Source: Pseudomonadota bacterium (GTDB lineage Bacteria; Pseudomonadota; Gammaproteobacteria; Pseudomonadales; Pseudohongiellaceae). Taken from it: a stretch of 64,000 nucleotides of DNA. Below, piece after piece: positions 61,401-64,000 of this stretch. Below the pieces are notes generated by a model. That model was not told the origin of the DNA. It made no database searches and saw only the letters and a list, made by a program, of their open reading frames with translations. Position 1 is the first letter of the stretch, and the number at the start of each line of letters is the position of its first letter. The stretch spans positions 228,061-292,060 of the forward strand of contig JAQBSZ010000001.1 in assembly GCA_027623555.1 (NCBI GenBank), in the 5' to 3' direction. Made by a program: the position numbers and the translations under genes.

Positions 61401-64000
61401 CATTGTCCGATTTGAATGCGAAGCCCCAATCAAATTGATTGGGCGAAGAATCTGTGGGGTCGTAGTAGTCCGCCAATTGTCTAATTCTGGTATCACCATA
61501 TGTTGAGGTGGAATCGGTGAGTAGCAGGCCGTAAGTGTTCGGTGTGTTGGTCCATCCCCACACTGGAAAGGAGAAGTTGGAGCCATCTACACTCAGTGAG
61601 TCTTCATGCAATACGAATCCAAAGTTGGGGCTGTCACTGACATCCTGCAGGTCCTGTTCATCGATGTAGTCGGCTTCTTCAAACAGCACCAGACCGGAGA
61701 TGAATTCGGAGGTTTGAAATACGCCATCTTCACCGCCGAAGAAGAAGCCGGCGGAGAAGCCTTCGGCATCATCACCGACCCAGAATCCGGAGATCTCCCC
61801 ATTAAAGTCCATCACTGTGTCGCCGTCGTCAAAGTCTCCTGACACATTCCATTGCCACAGGTCTTCCCCGGAAACATCATTGTAAGTATCGAATGTGGTT
61901 GTCCACATTTCATCCCACGTCGTGATTGAGCAGGTAGTGGCGGCTACGCAGCCAAACACATTAAAGTGACCGGAAAGGTTGCCATAGGAGAAATTGAATT
62001 CGATAGCTGAGTCGATGAGAAACTGCGTAATCGACGAATTGCTGCTGCGGGCTCGCCAGATACCGTCATCGGGTACAAACATGCGCTTAATGCCAGTCAG
62101 GCTCAGGCCACTTATATAGGAAGAATAGCCAGTGGCCCACCAGACTTCCGGCGGGAATAATTCGTCTGCCGATCGATCAGCACTATTGGCATTTGCGAGG
62201 AACAAAGGCTGGCCTTCACCGGACAGCCACACTCCCCAGTCCAGATTGTCGAATCCACCGACATCTTTGAGAATACCTGTTGGGCCAAACAAACCGGTGT
62301 CGAGTGTGGCATCCTCTCGCCGCACCAGGTGGTAGTCATCGACAAAGTCGACCGTATCATCAATCCAGCTATTGAGATTTTCGATGATGATCGGGGAGCC
62401 GTCATCCCCGTTTGAAGCCGAACCGATGATGCCGCGAATTCCCTGAGTATCTCCATTTGGGAGTTCATGAGGAAACAGCGTGAACCCGACCTTGTCTACC
62501 AGTTCTGCCTGCTCGCCAGAACCTAGAAGGTTGGAGTGCTCAAACAGCAGATTGCCAGCCAGGCTTAATCCTGCTCCTGATCCCGCTCCGTCAAGGCGAA
62601 AACCACCTGCCAGCGCCTGGCCATCGCTACCGAGAAATCCACCCCGGAAGGATCCGGTAAAAGTCCCTGTGTTATCACCTGACAGAAATCCACCGAAATT
62701 GACTTCAACCTCACCATTGGGGCCTATCGATATTCCATCTGCCTGGCTGATAACCCAATGGGTTGATGATTCGCAGTCGGGTACACAGATTTCCATTCTA
62801 AATTCATTGACGAAGCCACCGCCATTCGTCAGATCCAGGTCGAATATGGCGAATTGAACTTCAGCTCCAGCAACGAAGAGTGAATCGGTGATTTCGAAGC
62901 GTCTAGAGGCGAGAATGCTCGATTTCGGAATCACGTCGAAACTCATGACCAGCAGGTTTTCACCACTAATAGTATTCGGTGAGGAATTGTCAAAAGGATC
63001 ACTGAATAATTGTGCCCCAGCCTCACCGGATTCCCAGACCGCCCAATTCAGGTTGAAGCCATCTTGGGAAACTGTAAAAGTCTCTGAATTCACGCTGTTG
63101 GGGTTTGCTGCCGTGGTGCGAAAGATGTCGTAGGAGAAGTCTCCCAGTTTGCCACCCAGTGTTCCTGAATCGTCGATGATGATGGGATTGCCGCCAAGGA
63201 TGTCAGTGGCCGCACCAAGCAGCGGATTTAGAAACAAGGGGCTGGCGGCATCTGACGTCACAATGCCGAATTTTGTTAACGTGGCGAATTCGGTAGCGCT
63301 GATTACCAGATTTAAAGGATCTGACGAATTAAAAAGAATCGAGCCGCCAATCGATTTGTCAGGACTGGGAGCTGTGCCATTGCCGATCGCTGCAGTGAGA
63401 TCAGAATGGTTTGTGCCGGACAGGTCCCAACCTGCTGAGTCGAAATTCAGGACAAAACCCTGAGCGCCATTGCCCACAAAGAAACCAGTGGCTTGACTGC
63501 GATAGACAAGAAAATTTGTTGAGGAACTACTCTGAGAGATCGAACCGGACTGGTTATTGAGTAGCACCCGGTTGTCGATGATGTCCCAGTTTTCGAAACC
63601 GTAGAACACAGGCCAATAACCCGTGCCGATGTTTGTTACGTTGCAAGCCGCGCCACTTAAGCAAATGGTGAGATCAGTCTCGGTGATTGTTGCGGATCCG
63701 AAATCGACGAAAAAGCCGCCATTGATAGAGGTAATGCTATCGCTGCCAAAGCCACGCAGGGATAACAGGTAGTCGCTGGATGGATCGAATCGGCGCTGAC
63801 CGATCAGGCTGGCGATATTGGTCGGCAGGGCACTGGTCAGGACCAGGGGGTCTTCGATCATCGTATCGGTGAATCCGCTGATGCCATTTGTATAGGAACG
63901 CAGGGTGGGGTAGGTCCCGCTGTTTGGTTCAAACAGAGCCCAGTGCAGATCAAACCCGGCTACGTTAGATTCATAGAAAGTTGGTGTGAGCCCGTTCAAT
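58474..64000 (-). CDS. C-terminal part of a giant modular exported-type protein (truncated by window end)
   Basis: 1841 residues are visible with no internal stop; the start lies beyond 64000. At least seven modules of about 200-310 residues repeat. Each opens with a Trp motif (GFDLHWALFEP, GFNLNWAVWESG, DNLDWGVWLSG, LPITWGFWAG, GFDVNWHHWDA, VSAWGYWGKV, LDITWGAWDN), then a barrel-like FxGxxG segment, a VxGFDxDFxNGTxxNGxL motif and a domain ending in GxAxGF. The repeats resemble the C-terminal domains of secreted FecR-linked and transferrin-binding-protein-like beta barrels. It is acidic, poor in Lys, Arg and Cys, and probably surface-exposed or secreted. Function unknown. Confidence 0.8.
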   Translation of the reverse strand, partial: LNGLTPTFYESNVAGFDLHWALFEPNSGTYPTLRSYTNGISGFTDTMIEDPLVLTSALPTNIASLIGQRRFDPSSDYLLSLRGFGSDSITSINGGFFVDFGSATITETDLTICLSGAACNVTNIGTGYWPVFYGFENWDIIDNRVLLNNQSGSISQSSSSTNFLVYRSQATGFFVGNGAQGFVLNFDSAGWDLSGTNHSDLTAAIGNGTAPSPDKSIGGSILFNSSDPLNLVISATEFATLTKFGIVTSDAASPLFLNPLLGAATDILGGNPIIIDDSGTLGGKLGDFSYDIFRTTAANPNSVNSETFTVSQDGFNLNWAVWESGEAGAQLFSDPFDNSSPNTISGENLLVMSFDVIPKSSILASRRFEITDSLFVAGAEVQFAIFDLDLTNGGGFVNEFRMEICVPDCESSTHWVISQADGISIGPNGEVEVNFGGFLSGDNTGTFTGSFRGGFLGSDGQALAGGFRLDGAGSGAGLSLAGNLLFEHSNLLGSGEQAELVDKVGFTLFPHELPNGDTQGIRGIIGSASNGDDGSPIIIENLNSWIDDTVDFVDDYHLVRREDATLDTGLFGPTGILKDVGGFDNLDWGVWLSGEGQPLFLANANSADRSADELFPPEVWWATGYSSYISGLSLTGIKRMFVPDDGIWRARSSNSSITQFLIDSAIEFNFSYGNLSGHFNVFGCVAATTCSITTWDEMWTTTFDTYNDVSGEDLWQWNVSGDFDDGDTVMDFNGEISGFWVGDDAEGFSAGFFFGGEDGVFQTSEFISGLVLFEEADYIDEQDLQDVSDSPNFGFVLHEDSLSVDGSNFSFPVWGWTNTPNTYGLLLTDSTSTYGDTRIRQLADYYDPTDSSPNQFDWGFAFKSDNAVAHNFGTGTVGSLPITWGFWAGINNNFAVYDEFSQVNDFYQLDTSGASLFVSAPPLFTGDGLKGYGDFSSVVGFIGAREDGTAITGVVGGFTLDFLDGSFTSSGLQICFGPSGCTGTPTQQWIVNNLIGSFSFSGAEGLINPRTITGNILEGGVAAPSGEDLFSGQLFGFATGSVTGSKGLVLGFRLENDNGSADSSRLGVIGGAAFSGDYDPFIWSDEFRDKFDDVGFALRRGSNEVVIGNAIHDEYFSLPWLISFSGEGFDSMTGFNTSPDYVLQPVNAQAIEGDRDVSGFDVNWHHWDANNKHQLYTNITTSMDASSINEELLIVTLDPSYNLFFGSVGTYTFANTTSSAAFSGESYAGDVTKVSGFFDIDFMNGTVENGQLKVELNGAGEGPVYDWIVNFVGNITTIFDYGENPVLTYMNNVAITGSSIYMDGSLTGGSLDGTITGFLAEDSGKDAFAGGFSLYEDGNPLNWALGAFVWEDDDFLTGAELKTGFTETGVFATASASNHHFTAIYGGPVNTHNGDSDPIFTARPFNYLDIEDAFDLDEDIVRSSGITTPLPNTSLGRGVSAWGYWGKVSDPNFEIFAVKKHNTNGISTVVKDGHEGYWFIADPSSATLPGTGTFRFNTIVALQGTYNRATSDGGDFPEYWLINAAHADTLFTFDIDFGNGSVENGRLVLTSVADNTLNIEMQWDALFSGTLNGPYLSLSIDASGDTLTNVHTVLEESVEQNGDILGSINGYFTGNAAANGTEGVALGFTLENTTADGAIDHTLYGTVLLDGSGSNIDDLSSSYSTTDDLDITWGAWDNPLDQNWVVITPEVNGQVELQTANHIANVTPTDVANLQGSGSYGSTPASSFIGSGSAGAVTQVVAGLDVDFNTGTISNGSLQVEVAGSQTWDIDFAGSVSNGLVDLNAIGGTLMDPGGIISNSIDANLGGVFTGVHAEAFVGGFDLIDEINAFNQVDGIYTIER

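Noticed and set aside
1..64000. tRNA or rRNA genes
   Set aside because: I saw no cloverleaf-type sequence with a T-arm motif and no rRNA-like stretch; short RNAs could still be missed by eye.

Overview
The window looks like part of the chromosome of a free-living, aerobic, probably aquatic gammaproteobacterium. This rests on gene content, not on a marker gene: a liuR-liuA-liuB leucine-degradation operon with a LiuR-type operator, a fused indolepyruvate:ferredoxin oxidoreductase-like enzyme under an Lrp-type regulator, many exported quinoproteins, Tat- and lipoprotein-type signals, and short extragenic hairpins ending in GTGTCCCC. No rRNA, tRNA, CRISPR array or intact transposase was seen.

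Layout. 0-1.9 kb: a lipoprotein, an arsR-arsI arsenic-response pair with a palindromic operator, and a small exported protein. 1.9-17.4 kb: a periplasmic oxidation region with four PQQ-type beta-propeller enzymes (1916, 6502, 12949, 16122), an NHL-repeat protein, three related exported proteins of unknown function that open with a (P)xTADGxxDLxGxW motif, a DUF6152 protein, and a nitronate monooxygenase gene. 17.4-26.6 kb: a membrane protein whose 3' end lies in a repeat, a lipoprotein with two cupin domains, a flavin monooxygenase cut by an in-frame stop, a cyclase/TetR divergent pair, a haem/copper monooxygenase-like protein, a TPR lipoprotein and a cupin. 26.6-30.8 kb: a TAXI-type TRAP transporter bracketed by two inverted copies of a 350-390 bp repeat, with an IS91-like transposase remnant just inside the left copy.

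30.9-43 kb: a branched-chain/aromatic amino acid block. It holds an Lrp regulator, a 1164-residue oxoacid:ferredoxin oxidoreductase-like protein, leucine dehydrogenase, methylcrotonyl-CoA carboxylase beta subunit, isovaleryl-CoA dehydrogenase, LiuR, an acyl-CoA synthetase and a class V aminotransferase. Read in order, these suggest leucine -> 2-oxoisocaproate -> isovaleryl-CoA -> 3-methylcrotonyl-CoA -> 3-methylglutaconyl-CoA. The biotin subunit, hydratase and lyase are not in the window. 43-52.4 kb: an MBL-like protein, M6 metalloprotease, exported methyltransferase, NHL protein, a tiny basic protein, a sterol-desaturase-family hydroxylase and a PF09826 beta-propeller protein. 52.5-58.5 kb: two consecutive Tat-exported PLP enzymes, a PEP-mutase/isocitrate-lyase family enzyme, a carboxymuconolactone decarboxylase-like protein, a VOC protein and an exported cupin. 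58.5-64 kb: the C-terminal 1841 residues of a giant modular protein that runs off the window.

The most unusual structures are these: (i) two copies of an lrp-nmo module 26 kb apart that have decayed reciprocally; (ii) the inverted-repeat-bracketed TRAP block; (iii) the flavin monooxygenase whose conserved C-terminal tail continues in frame past a TAA; (iv) the tandem Tat-exported PLP enzymes; (v) a short basic ORF with a perfect ribosome binding site but an ACG where the start codon should be.
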